A DNA stretch of 64,000 nt from contig WIXG01000001.1 in assembly GCA_009869945.1 (NCBI GenBank), positions 682,001 through 746,000 on the forward strand. Direction: 5' to 3'. Within the stretch, counting starts at the first letter, position 1, and each line of letters starts with the position of its first letter. This DNA comes from Mesaphorura yosii. Its lineage: Eukaryota; Arthropoda; Collembola; Poduromorpha; Tullbergiidae. The notes beneath the pieces were generated by a model. It was not told the DNA's origin. It saw only the letters and a program-made list of their open reading frames with translations, and ran no database searches. Made by a program: the position numbers and the translations under genes. Positions 1-11,815 of this stretch are shown here, piece after piece.

Positions 1-924
1 CAATACTCGACTCGACAACAATCACAACCAACGCGTCTTAATTCGTCTAATTTCGTTACTGTTACCCCATCGAAAAAAAAACAAAAACAGCTTTGCATAA
101 CGAGAAATCATTTGACTCTCGCTTGCTCGATTCTCATTCGCATTCGTGCTCGCGTTGTTTCACAATAAATTGTGCACCGAAGACGCATTACAATGGGATG
201 AGATAACTTTATTTACAGCATTGAATTTAAGTCAGATGAAATGAAACCATAAAGTCAACATTTCCATTTTCGGTGGTTGCAGAAGTAGAAAATCGCACAT
301 CTCATCTAAGTCTTCACGATACAAAGCATACAACCATCGACCCCTGATGTACCTGAGTTTAGGATTTCGTATCCTGAGTTTTTAATTCGCTATGCAGCTT
401 GACACTCTGAAAACTTGCAACGAAAATCTAAGTACGTGCGCATTCGAAATTAATTTTTGCATCCGGAAATGGCACTCAGTTTAGGATCAAGCAGCAGAGT
501 ATCGAGATTTTAAAAAATTCAATTGAGCATGACGTGTTTAGATAAACGAAACAACCACTCAAGGTGGTGCTTTTATTCCTCTAAAGCTATACATCTTTAT
601 TCTAATGAACACATTAAACAACACAACATGAACATGAATTCAACCCAATATTGAACAGAGATCATTAAATTAAGACAACAGACGATAAACTCACAAACTG
701 ATTCAAGACTGAAAACTACTAAACGAACACCGGATATTGAGTTTCACACGACTTCTCTACCACGCTAGCTTTAATGCCCATAAAAATGAGGACGGTTTTC
801 AATTGAGCAACTTTCTCAAAGAGTCTTTGGCTAATAAGAGGTCACTTGGGATACGGTCACGCTTAAATTATTTCAAAAATGAGTTTCAAGTCGTTCATTG
901 AGCCTTGACGTTGTAAATTTTTAA
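1..924. other. 3' flank of TMEM161, no gene seen
   Basis: I found no convincing coding exon on either strand. The stretch is AT-rich and short ORFs are the only open frames. It probably holds the 3' UTR of the minus-strand TMEM161 gene, since two AATAAA hexamers on the minus strand lie at 572-577 and 596-601, about 330-350 bp past that gene's stop codon. Anything further left belongs to intergenic sequence or an unseen neighbour. Confidence 0.5.
572..601 (-). terminator. Poly(A) signals for TMEM161
   Basis: Two AATAAA hexamers on the minus strand (complement of 596-601 and 572-577) lie downstream of the TMEM161 stop. They are the first canonical signals I see there. Use of either is inferred. 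Confidence 0.4.
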
Positions 925-3900
925 TTAAGCTCTAGACAAGTAATTTGTGTAAATTGTTCCAATTGCGTTTGAAGTAACAATGAGAAAAAGACACCACCAA
1001 GTAGCGAATCCAAATACTCCTTTGAAAACTGTCTCATTGAACACCTAAAAGAAAACGAGGTAATGATTGGCTTAATTGGCAAAGAAGAGACCGCGTCAAA
1101 TTTAAGCACCCGACTGAAGAATGAGACTTACGAGTTTCAGTGAAGCTAGCGCAAGTGTAAAGTGCTCGGCTGCAGGTTTGATGGCATCCGAATCGGGAAG
1201 GATGTTTGTACTGTTCACTACAGCAGCAGCTTTTGGGACGATGACTTCATCTGCAGTGCTTCTTAACGACCAATCACCAGTCCAACTTCCTCCTCCTGCA
1301 AATTAGTTCTGGTTTGTACATTGTTTCTGCCATTCCGGCCCGACACGGGCATTTAATTGCAATGAATTGAACCTTTTGAATTCAAATACGCAGAGGCTAA
1401 CTAATTGACTTCGGTCTGTTATGAGAACTACCATGTACTACTGAACTAATTCCAGAGCGTAATCATCAAGTGAACAATGATAAGAACAGAGCACGATCGG
1501 CTGATGTAACCATTTCACTCACCGGAAGTTGTTACGCATCATAATCTCAAGCACTTATTGTTAAAGGTAATCTCACTTGAGAACTGAGATCATGTAATGT
1601 TCGTATCAAAGCAAGATAAAGACATACAAGAACTTCATTCAAAAGCACCCATCATAAAAGCACCGTTAATAAAAACACGTGCAATGCAATGTGATAGCTG
1701 CCACTGCTATTAACAGCGCGGTTACAGTCGCGCCGGGCCGACAGAAGCATAATTTGTCAGTAATTCTCCTGACCCATTTTGGCTTGAACTTCACTTTATT
1801 TTTCAAGTCTTTTAAATCGAATGAACGTGCCTGAGCATTTTGAAGAATGCAAAGGAAACCACAAACTGGGAAATGAGTTATGAATATTAGTCTGATTTCC
1901 AAGTAATTTCACAAAGCGCAGTCAATCAAGCAGAAGAGGCAGTGAAAGCCATTGGCTTAGGATGCTGTTTGGTCATTTGTGCGAACTCCAGGTTCCTGGG
2001 ACGTCGCAAGATTAAAAGTCTCCCAATCTTGGCAAGTTTGGAGGCCTGATAAATATATCACTTAAGCTTAAAATGGATGCATTTTTATGATTTGTCAAAT
2101 CGCTGCAAGATGAACCTCAAAACTTCAATTACTTCGCACCTCTCATTCTATTCTCGCATGCATGTCCTGAGCACAGCACGCACACACACAATCTCACTTG
2201 AACATAATAAATTGGTTTAAATTTTCTCACCTAATGTTTTATACAGAAAGCAACAATGAAGGCACACAAGGCAGGGAGTGATGTATTGCAAAGCCACAAT
2301 GCAGAGGTAATAGTATATGGCTCCAACCTGTAATTAATAATATAATTTTTAAAAGACGCCCAATTTATCACTTGGCAAAGAAGGAAGCCATTCATTTCGT
2401 GGACACTTCCGGAGATGAGGTTCCCTTCTCACAACCCAAAAGTATATAAGAGTTTAACTCGAAGTCAACAATTTTCAATTTCTGAACTTAAACTGTTACT
2501 TTCGCAATTTAGATTCGCACATTTCGCGAGATTAACTGTTTGGCTGCTGACTGTCTTGACTAAAATTAAATGAAGGTACCGTTAGCTAGTAATTATAAAA
2601 TTGGATAAATGCTGTAATTGTTTCTCAGTGCCTGGCAAGTCTGGCTCATAACATTCAACTAGTTTCTCACTCACATTCTCACCCTTACTTACTTGTTTTT
2701 GAAGATCCGTGTTAAGAATACGACCAGACTGTTTTCGTTGGTCCAAAAGTCTGTCTTGTGCCAAGTTGAGAAAGGACTGTATGAAGAAGGGCATGAGGCA
2801 AATCCGAGACAGAACCAAAAGCGCAATTAAAATGATTCGCATGCTATCAAAAGCAGCGTCTGACATTCTGAAATGAGCAGGCAAAAACCACGTATGGGGC
2901 ATGAATTAGCCGACATAAAAAGTTTAAAGAAGTCCATTTTGTAAACTCACAATGGTTCACTGGTTGTAGTCAATTTTACTTCAGTAAAAACATGGCGACC
3001 CAGAGGTCTGATCCAAAGAACAAGCAGCGCGAGGGGTAGGCCAAACGATATGCTGTATAAGATTTGCAGCCCTGGTCGGCCTTCGGAATATCTAGACGTT
3101 TAAATCAGAATCACTTATTCTCGTGTCATAGCTTTATTTTAAGTTACCAGTTCTTACCGTAGGCTATCTTGAAACATCTTGCTCATCCGAATTCCAGGGA
3201 AGGTAAACAAGGCGCCCGCAATTCCGCAGCCAGCCGCAATAAAAAATTTGATTAACAGCTTTGAGGCTGGTCCCCTGAACAAAAATAATAGATGTCACAA
3301 TGATAGAAACTGCTTCAGCCAAGCATCACTTACACTGAGTCTGTGCCTTGTTTCTGAAGAAATTCAGAGGCATGCTCGTGAAAGCTTTTGTAGGCCGGGT
3401 CAATTCCAACTTCAAGGCTCTCTTCGTCAACAATTAAAATAATCATTGCTCCCAGCAGATACGCTAGCCCCATTACCAAGCACAATGCTCTTTCCCCAAT
3501 TACTTCATCGCCTTGGAAGTAGATTGCGGTCGTTGAAAACAACACCCGTCTGCATTTGACAAAGTACAAAAGTACAAAAAATAGTTCACTAGTTCGAATC
3601 ATTTTGTTCAGTTCTTACATGCAGAGTCCTAAGGCCACTAAACACCAGAATACTGATAGATTGGTTTCGTTTTTTGCATTGAATACTTCACAGTAAATCT
3701 GAAATGTAAAAATCAAGTCATGGAAGAATGATGAGAATGATATGCTTCGATGTTTTCACTTCTAACCTCGGTTATAACATAGATGAAAGTTGCGTACAAA
3801 GAGTAATCCACAACCCAGTGGTACTCTGAGTAAAACCGGAGATGGGTCACTTCAATCGCGCTAACTTTCACAGAATCCAACTGCAAAGGGACGCAAGGCA

Positions 3901-4378
3901 TGGATTGATCAAATAAAATAAATAGCTAAATTAATAACGCCTGGCTTACTCTCAAATCCAAATCTCGAGGAACATGGAAGACGTCTGGATTCTTTAAATC
4001 TTTGTTGTGTTTTCCTTTTCCCTTCCCCTTTCCCGTAATATCTCTCGGGATTCCAGCTAACTCTCGCAGCTCATCGTCAGTTGGGTGAAGGTAGCGAATG
4101 AGTCTGCGTAAAACAGCATGTTTTCATTTTGTTTTTTTTCAATATTAAATTAAAAGCCATAGTCATAATTGATTCCCTTACCCGGTATTACAAAGAAGCC
4201 ATCTTGCCAGAGAAAAATACGCTGCTGTCTTTGAGATTATACTAGCCATTATCATGGACATTGCCAGCTGCACTCCAAAAATAGCCTGCAACGAAAGGGT
4301 CAAATGATATGGTATTCATTGTTCGTTGAATGCATGTCATGAAAAGATCATACGAAGCCAAGCAATGATTCTCACCAT
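925..4378 (-). CDS. TMEM161: TMEM161 multi-pass membrane protein
   Basis: Twelve exons join in phase into about 494 aa (human TMEM161B is about 487): 4376-4378, 4182-4285, 3950-4103, 3767-3880, 3619-3698, 3334-3549, 3158-3274, 2951-3091, 2693-2867, 2231-2327, 1132-1295, 925-1044. The first exon is just the ATG. Family landmarks in order are MAIFGVQLAMSM, FSLARWLLCN, HPTDDELRELAG, YHWVVDYSLYATFIYVITE, IRVLFSTTAIYF, SEFLQKQG, FTFPGIRMSKM, AFDSMRIILIALL and YYYLCIVALQY. About eight hydrophobic helices are visible and there is no obvious catalytic motif. The family is conserved in animals and has been linked to cardiac rhythm and neurodevelopment; its molecular activity is not settled. One intron (1296-2230) is much longer than the rest. 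The gene is divergent from NDUFA4, whose start lies 643 bp away. Identity is confident; the last intron is the least certain junction. Confidence 0.93.
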
Positions 4379-5021
4379 TTTGGCACTACTACGAGTCAGT
4401 GATCCGACGGTGAAAAACTATGGTCCAAAGGGTCAGGTCTTTACGTGGTGCAAAGAACACCAAAGGTTGAAGCCGACCCAGCCAGCCAAGTCTGAATGAA
4501 CGCAACCAGACACGATTTAGAAAACTGAGAATCAGAGAGTCCAATCCAAATGGAAGAAGTAGATGGAAGTTGTACAGCTGCATACAAAAATTCAAATCTC
4601 GGCACGGTAGTTAGCTTACAAATCCCGTTAATTGTGATTTTGCGATTACCATAAAACTGTTTTGGAATTCAATACTCACTCGATGAACTTCGCGGTCCTT
4701 TCAGTACACAAGACTCAACTGTAAAAATAACATCGGATAAAAGCCATCATATGTACATGTTGCTCTCTTGGATTTCTTGTGTACATTGGTACATGGAATT
4801 GATGCTTGCTCAAAAGGACGAGTATATAGAGAAAGCACTGCGTTGCGAGTCCACAAGCACGTAGAAGACTCCACTTTTGGGGTTCACCTTGGCCAGAGAA
4901 CAAGTGATCGGCTGCTATTTCTTGGTTACAAACTCCTGGAAACTTTAAATATACATAAATAAATTTCGTCCATCTTGATTTATCTGGAAATTAAGTAGCT
5001 GACAAATTAACTCTCCTCAAA
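4379..5021. promoter_or_regulatory. Divergent intergenic region, TMEM161 / NDUFA4
   Basis: This 643-bp stretch separates two oppositely oriented start codons and must hold both 5' UTRs and promoters. Short ORFs run through it on both strands, but none has family features. No clear TATA box was recognised. A shared bidirectional promoter is an inference from spacing alone. Confidence 0.45.
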
Positions 5022-5507
5022 ATGTCTAAGACTAGACCATCGCTCAGTGGACTCACTTGGTCCAGCATGAGGAAACATCCAGCTGTAAGTTCTAATATTT
5101 AATTTGTCTACAATTTAGTTTTAAGTGCAAAGGGCATAATCACGCTTAGTTTAGCGATCACCTTGCAACTTTCGATGATTACTAATTTCACTGGTCGATA
5201 TTTTGCAGATTATACCAATTTTTGCCCTCACTGGAGCTGGTGCTTTGCTCGCGGCGTACTACGTCTTTAGACTTGCAACAAGGAGCCCTGAAGTTACATG
5301 GAATCGTAAATCAAATCCAGAACCATGGAACTACTACTCTGACAAACAGTACAAGGTAACTAAATCCACTGGCATAGCCAAATTCTTGTCATTTCTCAGG
5401 AGGTCAGGAGAGCTTAATTCATTTGATGCTACTTTATTTTACAGTTTCTGGCCTCTGGGCGTGATTATTCGAAAGGAACACCAGCTCCAGACTACAAGAA
5501 TGCTTAA
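5022..5507 (+). CDS. NDUFA4: Cytochrome c oxidase subunit NDUFA4
   Basis: Three exons (5022-5084, 5209-5355, 5445-5507), all phase 0, give 90 aa. NDUFA4 was first assigned to complex I and is now regarded as a complex IV subunit of the inner mitochondrial membrane. Diagnostic features are KKH-like MRKHPAIIPIF before the single transmembrane helix (about residues 23-42), the FRLATRSPEVTW segment, the NPEPWNYY motif and the C-terminal KFLASGRDYSKG block, all in the order of the human protein (81 aa). The start is the first ATG and gives the usual short matrix-side N terminus. AATAAA follows at 5630. A second copy lies about 580 bp downstream on the same strand. Confidence 0.95.
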
Positions 5508-5629
5508 TCCAAGCTGAGGCTCTGGACATGGAATCAATTTAGTAAAAATTATTCGGTTATCCGAATAGTTTACGTAATCACTATTCATGTAAATACAGTT
5601 CGTTCTCTGGCAAGGCGAAACGAAATGAG

Positions 5630-5635
5630 AATAAA
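5630..5635 (+). terminator. Poly(A) signal of first NDUFA4
   Basis: A canonical AATAAA lies 123 bp after the stop codon of the first NDUFA4 copy and before the second copy, so the two are probably separate transcripts. Confidence 0.6.
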
Positions 5636-6088
5636 CTATTAGTCATTTTCGGTTGTAATTAGAAACCTAAAGCGGACATGACTTCCTTTCGCATTTCGCT
5701 CATTAAGGTTTGCAGGCTTTCCGGCGATCTGATTGTGATAATTATCTTTACATTCTCTTCTCGTCAAATTGGATCACAAGTTATTATCTTAAAGCCATCA
5801 AAGACGCTACGCGAGACCTTTTGGATTTGGATAAGGACTTGGAACCGGTCTCATTAGTTGCTAGGGCCGGGTGAATGGAGAGTTTTTGTGAGATTTACAA
5901 TAGCAGTTCCCACACAAATAATCAACTCGCTGTTCTATTTATTCGAGCCCGAACTCTCTTCGACCTCGAGTGACATTTCTCGTCTTCAGTTGTTGGTCTG
6001 AATTCGTTTGTTCTCATCTGAAATCTCTTCAAAAATTCTTGCATAAGCTCCCTATTGAGCGTGGCATTCCATAAGCATCTCAGTCAAA

Positions 6089-6535
6089 ATGGTTCTTGGA
6101 CTTGCAGCTTGGTTTAAACGAGTTGGGCCCAGTGGTCTTGAATGGAGCTACATGAAGAAGCACTACTCGGTAAGATCGCAGTTCTCTAAACGAACAAATG
6201 GACGGGTTAGGCAACCAATGCATGCGTATTTCAGACCTTCATGCATTCTGGATTTTTAACATCTCATTCCAACTGTCGGTGTTCCCATCATTGGCAATCT
6301 GTTCTTTGTCTGTTCCATTGTTCGCATGCTGACTACACATCCTGAAATCAGTTGGCGACGTCACTCGAACCCTGAACCATGGAATGAGTATTACAACAAG
6401 CAGGTCAAGGTGATGCGTCTGATAAATCTGATTTGCCATGGGATATTTTGAGTAAATTTAATTTTTATGTTGTTCCAGGTTTTCAGCAGTGGCCGCGACT
6501 ATTCAGTGCCTTCACCAGCTCCAAAATATCGTTGA
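6089..6535 (+). CDS. NDUFA4-like: NDUFA4 paralogue with no visible exon-2 acceptor
   Basis: This is a tandem copy of the gene at 5022. Exon 1 (6089-6169, ending in SYMKKHYS at a good GTAAGA donor), the body of exon 2 (about 6266-6409: IPTVGVPIIGN, the TM helix, THPEISWRR, SNPEPWNEYY) and exon 3 (6479-6535, VFSSGRDYSVPSPAPKYR) are intact and colinear with the first copy. The problem is the exon-2 acceptor. Where the first copy has TTTTGCAG, this copy reads AACATCTC, and an in-frame TAA lies at 6257-6259. The nearest upstream CAG (6232-6234) opens the wrong frame. The gene may therefore be a young pseudogene, use a non-AG acceptor, or carry an assembly error. AATAAA follows at 6701-6706. Confidence 0.7.
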
Positions 6536-6700
6536 TGGCCACGACCTAAGGAATGGAATGAAAACACAGATGGAATAGTAGAGATGCTTTAAACCACCAG
6601 GCTAAAAGTAGCAATCCTAAATACTCATTTGACAAAATTCCTTGTGATTTAATTCATTAATCTTTTGATTACAGTAGCATGCCAATTGCATGACATGATA

Positions 6701-6706
6701 AATAAA
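6701..6706 (+). terminator. Poly(A) signal of second NDUFA4
   Basis: AATAAA lies 166 bp downstream of the second NDUFA4 stop, just before the convergent 3' end of the dynein gene (stop at 6812). Confidence 0.55.
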
Positions 6707-6811
6707 ATTTTAATATTGAATACTTATCTAGTTCTTAACACTTGACGGACATTACCTATGTCATTACATAACAGCTTCATTTCGTTTTGTTTAGTTAGTA
6801 CAGTAGTTATT

Positions 6812-9800
6812 TTAGCTCCGCGTAATATTCACTTGGTCCAACTCATCTCCCGTTTGATTGTATTTCAAGTCCGCCAACGTTTTTGAAAATCGCTGCCAAT
6901 CATCCGGCCTTGGGTTGGTCAATTGCTAAGGGAAAGGGTACCGTTAATTTATGCCTTCTGCCTTCATTAGCTAAGACTGAAACAGGATAATTTTTTAGTA
7001 AGCATTACCTCTCCGACGTCATACACTGAAATTCTTCCAATGTCGTCGCCAGCCACCACGTGAAGCCCTGATTGAGTCCATGAAACTCGGTTTAATGCAG
7101 CATGACCTTCCACCGTAGCAGAAGCAGTTGGCAGTTCCGTGTCATTGTTAAGATTCCAAAGGTCCAGTTTCCCGTCACCGTCAACGGTGGCAAACACGGA
7201 GGGATTAATGGGAGACCATGCCGCGTCATATACGTAATCATTGGTAACTTCAAAGGAGTACAATGGTCTGGGCTCCTGTTAGGAATCAGAATAATTGAAA
7301 ATTAGGTTCGGCCACCTCGAAGCCAGAAACTATTAATTGAAATAATTACTTTGATACTCCAGAGTTTCACACTCCAATCGAAACTGGAGGTCAAAAACAA
7401 ATGAGAGAAGTCCGTAGGTCCTGGAACCATGTGAGGATGAATTCCGGTGACAGGAGCATGATGTCCTTCGTAAGCATCGATTATTCCTGCTTTCGTCCCA
7501 TGGCGGCATGCTGAAATGAAGTAATTAAGGATATATTGTAGTCATAAAGACAGTTCCCTGCACTTGGAATGATCACAGATGTCTTCATACCTGAATAAAC
7601 ACAACCATCTTCGCCCCCAACGAGGAAGTTATTAACACTGTTCTGTGGAAACCCTAAACACGTAGCTGCCACCGGTTTGCCTTGCTTGTGCTGAAGATCG
7701 AGAGTTTCTTGAGGTTGTGAAAGCATGTCTAGGGACCACGAGCATAGTCGACCATCAGTAGATATGCTTATCACATTATGAGAATTCTGAGTCCCAACAA
7801 CTTTTAAAGAGTACACGGGATGCTAAAACGTCAGAAAAGAAGTCAGTCGTCCTGAACTATTTATCCCATTACAACTTCACAATCTATTTAAGAGTTTACC
7901 GTGTGGGCCGAAGTTGAAAGAGGACTGCGTTGAACTGTGGTACGCTTGTCGACACGATTGTCCCACAGAACAACGGAGCCTGAATAAGTTCCTCCTAATA
8001 CTAAATTCGGATGAAACCTGATTTAAGAGAATGCCTGATTTAGTTATATAAACTTTGCCAGTGGGATCAGTTTTCAGAAAATACATTACTTGGCAAAAGA
8101 AGTCGACATTACAGCAGATTGGCAATGGAATATAAACTCAGGTGTCGTCTTTGAGAATTTGGTATTCCAGATTAGACAAACTCCTTCGGGCTCGTGAGGC
8201 GAATCTTCGTTTGTGGAATAACTTGCAGCCAGTAACTCAGGATATTGTAAAGACCAATCTAAGCATGTCACACACCGGTTCTTTGACCATTTCTCATCGT
8301 AGAATACTCGATTCAAGGACAGTCTTGTGGCAGATTTTTCCTCCCTGCACACAATAATACGAATTTAGCAAGACTGAATTGCGTTTCAAATTCAATCTGA
8401 CTGGAAGGTTCGTCCAATTTGACTTACTTATCTTCAGCATCAGCGTTCTTGGCGTAATCAACGAAAATGTCTACGGCTTGCTCACACAAAGCCCTCTCCA
8501 TGATTCGCGTAGACTTATCGACAAATTTTTGAAAAGCTGGTGACATGATTATCATTTGCTTTTGCTCCTCGCTTAAATCTTTTGGTTTTGCTGCTACTTT
8601 TTGTTCTTCCTCGATCTTGGCCTTTTCTGCCTCCGTGAGCGCCGGAGCAATTTCCACAGCTTCAGGCATTCCATGGCGAAGAATTCCTGGTGGCAGCTTC
8701 GGCAGCCGGTGCTCCAACGATAGCGACGACTCTTCATCTTCGGCTTGTCCGTCATCAAAAGTCAATACTATAGCATTTTGTAAGTAAAAAAACAACACAA
8801 CCCAATGCGTTAGCACAAAAGCACAAATTACTAGCACAAATAACAATTGACAAGAGGACAAAATAACAATAATAATTATTGAAACTCGGATCAATTATTA
8901 TCCATTACATCCTTTGAAGTAGCGAAAAATAGAAAACTCGTAAGACCATTTGGTTTAGCAATTAGCAAACTGCAACTAAAATTCCTTAACAAAAAGAGCA
9001 TAAATGGGTAATCGTAAGCCTTAAAGCAATACACTCACACGCATACCGGTATACCAGTGTGAAAGGTCGAACCGCCACCAAAAGTTAGTGGCTGCGATTA
9101 AAAATAACGAAGCAACGGAAAAAAATCGGATTATGCAATTTTACTCATCTAGTTTAGCACTACAAATGAAACACCGACTAATAAACGGTTAGCCGGGCAA
9201 GCGGTCACCGAACGAAGCGATGATGGCAAAGTATTCTTGCACATCACATGCCAATTTTGACAGAAGTTTTCCTACCTGAGAATTCGTCATCCCACTCTAA
9301 ACCAGGGTTTAGATTGTACTCGTCTTTACATGTGAGGGCAAGAATCAAGATAGAAAGAGACATTTGTTGAAAATAGTCAAGTGAAGTTACAGTCAACTGA
9401 TTAAACTTTTCCTCAAGTCACTCAAGTGTGCATTACTTTAAACATTGCGATGTACGGAAGTAGAAATGAATTTGGGTTTTAGTTTTAGAGTACTTTGGGT
9501 GATGCAAGACCGATCCTGGTCTGGATATTTCGATGTGAGGCTTCCCAAAAGCATGCCAAGCAGTCAGTAGCAGAAACTGACTTTACAGATTAGTAGGTTA
9601 AATGCTGAACAGGAAAGTATTCACGAGTCACCAAACGGCCTTACGATCTTACGAACATGACGATTAATTGGTATCATTACTTTCTCCCCAAACCAACATA
9701 GAATTTACCGAAACTGATACGTCTGGAACTAGATCTACAACTAGTAGTCAAACACAAAATTCAGATTGACTTACCATAATAGTCGAATGCATGAGCTACA

Positions 9801-11177
9801 CCAAAAATAAAAATGAAAATAATAGAAATCAATCAATAGTTCAACAATCATCGTTGCTAACTAGTCGGGAATTTACACTAGCATGAAGGAGGCATTCATT
9901 TCTAATTAAACCAAGTCACCATGCTTGAGATCGAAGACACATTAATTCAAGATACAGTAGTTACAAATGCAGGCTTTTCTCATTCCAGTTCGAGCATAAT
10001 AAAATCAGCACACACACTATTGCGATCACAACTAGGAGCAATTGCAAGACCCAAAGCACATCCCAAAACCATTCATTTCCACAACCAGTAGAAAATCGAG
10101 AGATATTTCCCCTTAGACTCCAAGAGGCACGGGCCGTCGACATACATTTCTTTCCAACGTTGTCAGTTAAATGCTTACGAACTAAACATACCTTTACGAG
10201 GTTTCAGCCATACATCATAGTATGCTTTGCAAAAAATTTTATATATTGAATTAAGTCAGCAGAGCGTTTGATTAAACAAAAAGAAAGAAGCACTGACAGA
10301 GATGAAATTACAAAATTACACAATGAGGTGAAGCCGAAACGGCAAATTAAATTGGAAGGTGAAAGTTAAAAGTGCATAGTGTAGTATATAAGTGAAAGGA
10401 ATCTAAATATGGCTTGTTTACGTTACAACATCAATTAATTCTAATTGAGCACTAATTTCTACCGAAAATCGAGAAGCATTTCTTCATATTAATTACAAAT
10501 GCAACTTACAATCTCTGTTATCTGGCCCGGATAATGCAGTCTGGGTTTCCTTTGAGTACGACTCTTTTTCTTGCCCAGGGATATTTGTTTGAGTAACTTG
10601 TGAAACTGTAAGTTTGGCTCTTCTCCTAATCATTAGGCGATATAAGATTAAACGGATTAATAGATAGTGCAGCTTCATAGTATCGAAAGACTTACTTTTG
10701 AGGGTCTTCTTTGCTACTTCTTCTGCTGTCCCCATCGCCGACTTCCTTCGACGACGAGGGACCGGATGTATTGTCTGGAACCGAAGACAGACTTGCGTCT
10801 CCTAGCACGCTCGATAAACTGTTCATCACAACTAAAATGATAGCAAAGTATTCATAAATTTATGCACAAGAAATGCACGCCAACTGTGACCAATTTACCT
10901 GACGGAGGTTCTATCCCCAAGGACTTCCAATATTCCTCTTCATTTAAGGAGGCCGGTCCCTGATCTTGACCTTGTACTCCTCCAGCTCCATCACCCTTTG
11001 TGCAAACAAATGCTAAGTTCTAACGTATAAGTTGGAGACAAAGCCAACTTGAAAGTCCTTTAATAAACAAACCTTATCTTTCTGTTGTTCCTTTTCTTTT
11101 TTCTTCCGTTCCTTTTCTTCACGAAGTGCATTTAACTTGGCTCGCTTTCGCTCTAATTCAGCTTTACGGTCAGCCAT
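6812..11177 (-). CDS. DYNC1I (sw): Cytoplasmic dynein 1 intermediate chain
   Basis: Fourteen exons give about 680 aa with all cassettes included: 11073-11177, 10899-10995, 10696-10831, 10510-10625, 10192-10224, 9775-9795, 9276-9323, 8428-8767, 8090-8344, 7900-8017, 7591-7822, 7350-7510, 7009-7275, 6812-6925. The protein is the scaffold of the dynein-1 motor: its N terminus binds dynactin p150, the middle binds light chains and the C-terminal WD propeller binds the heavy chain. Visible features are the charged N-terminal coiled coil ([15 protein letters not shown]), a serine-rich linker, the light-chain docking motif SKETQTAL, an acidic ESSLSLE segment, [24 protein letters not shown], then WD repeats with [43 protein letters not shown] and [14 protein letters not shown]. 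Exon 4 only joins in frame if the acceptor GATTAG at 10626-10631 is used rather than the CTTACAG further on. It is convergent with the NDUFA4 pair. Confidence 0.95.
9276..10224 (-). other. Three cassette exons of the dynein intermediate chain
   Basis: Between the KETQT exon and the long acidic exon lie three tiny exons with good splice sites: 10192-10224 (33 nt, [11 protein letters not shown]), 9775-9795 (21 nt, SHAFDYY) and 9276-9323 (48 nt, [16 protein letters not shown]). All start and end in phase 1, so any subset can be skipped without changing frame. The third matches a constant peptide of fly Short wing. Alternative splicing at this site is a known feature of animal dynein intermediate chains; which isoforms are made here is inferred. 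Confidence 0.8.
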
Positions 11178-11573
11178 CATATGCCAATCTTAATTATTAT
11201 ATTTTTCGCTCACTTAAGATTCACAGTCTGTGTCTCCAAGGTCCAAGTACTGGTGCTGGTGCCAGTATAATGTCCGTAGTTAACATTAGCAAGCTTCGGC
11301 GATTAACCGACTTAATAATAAATTATTATTGGTGTAGTTAAATTGACAGACAGTATTCTCTACAGGTGAGGTCTCTACCCGTCCTCTTAAAGGTTGTGCG
11401 ATTTTTATGCTACAATCGAATGACTCATCTCAACGTACACTGCTTCATGGTCCATCTGGTGAACGAAATGGTCTCACTGCCTTCGCCCGAGAAGCTCAAT
11501 CAATGACGTTTTCATATTATTTTCTCCAGATTAATGTTAATGCTTAAATGAGATCAAACTAACTTGCGAAACT

Positions 11574-11579
11574 TTTATT
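11574..11579 (-). terminator. Poly(A) signal of the AROS transcript
   Basis: AATAAA on the minus strand shares its first A with the stop codon of the small membrane ORF upstream of it (11579-11581). It is the first canonical signal after the AROS stop. Confidence 0.55.
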
Positions 11580-11767
11580 TAGTCCCGTATGATACAAAAC
11601 GTGTGACATACCACAATTAATACAAATATCGTACCTAAAACTGACAATGTGAATAGAAGGGCAACAGCGGTGCACCTGAACGGAGGAAAGAATGGTGCCC
11701 CCAAAATAATGATGTACAGTACCGCCAATATCAATACAGAAAATGTTAGCTTGAAGTATGGATTCAT
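11579..11767 (-). CDS. Putative second cistron, 62-aa two-helix membrane protein
   Basis: An ORF starting with ATG at 11767 begins 48 nt after the AROS stop on the same strand and ends exactly at the poly(A) signal. It begins MNPYFKLTFSVLILAVLY and shows two hydrophobic stretches (about residues 4-22 and 33-52) split by a short APFFPPFRC loop. I do not recognise a family. It could be a microprotein translated from a dicistronic AROS mRNA, the last exon of another gene, or a chance open frame in a 3' UTR. Its exact fit between AROS and AATAAA is the main support. Confidence 0.35.
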   Translation of the reverse strand: MNPYFKLTFSVLILAVLYIIILGAPFFPPFRCTAVALLFTLSVLGTIFVLIVVCHTFCIIRD

Positions 11768-11815
11768 GGCAGGAACCACGCCCAGTCACTTGAAACAAGC
11801 TGAGAGCTGGCAAGT

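Noticed and set aside
4389..4595. 68-codon hydrophobic ORF upstream of TMEM161
   Set aside because: Lies in the expected 5' UTR; the TMEM161 N terminus is already complete from the ATG at 4378.
6169..6266. U12-type (AT-AC) intron as the explanation for the NDUFA4 copy
   Set aside because: TTTTTAAC resembles a U12 branch point, but the donor GTAAGA is a normal U2 type and no ATATCC is present.
10493..10735. Continuous ORF through the intron between dynein exons 3 and 4
   Set aside because: It reads exon 3 in the wrong frame; using the GATTAG acceptor joins both exons in the family frame.
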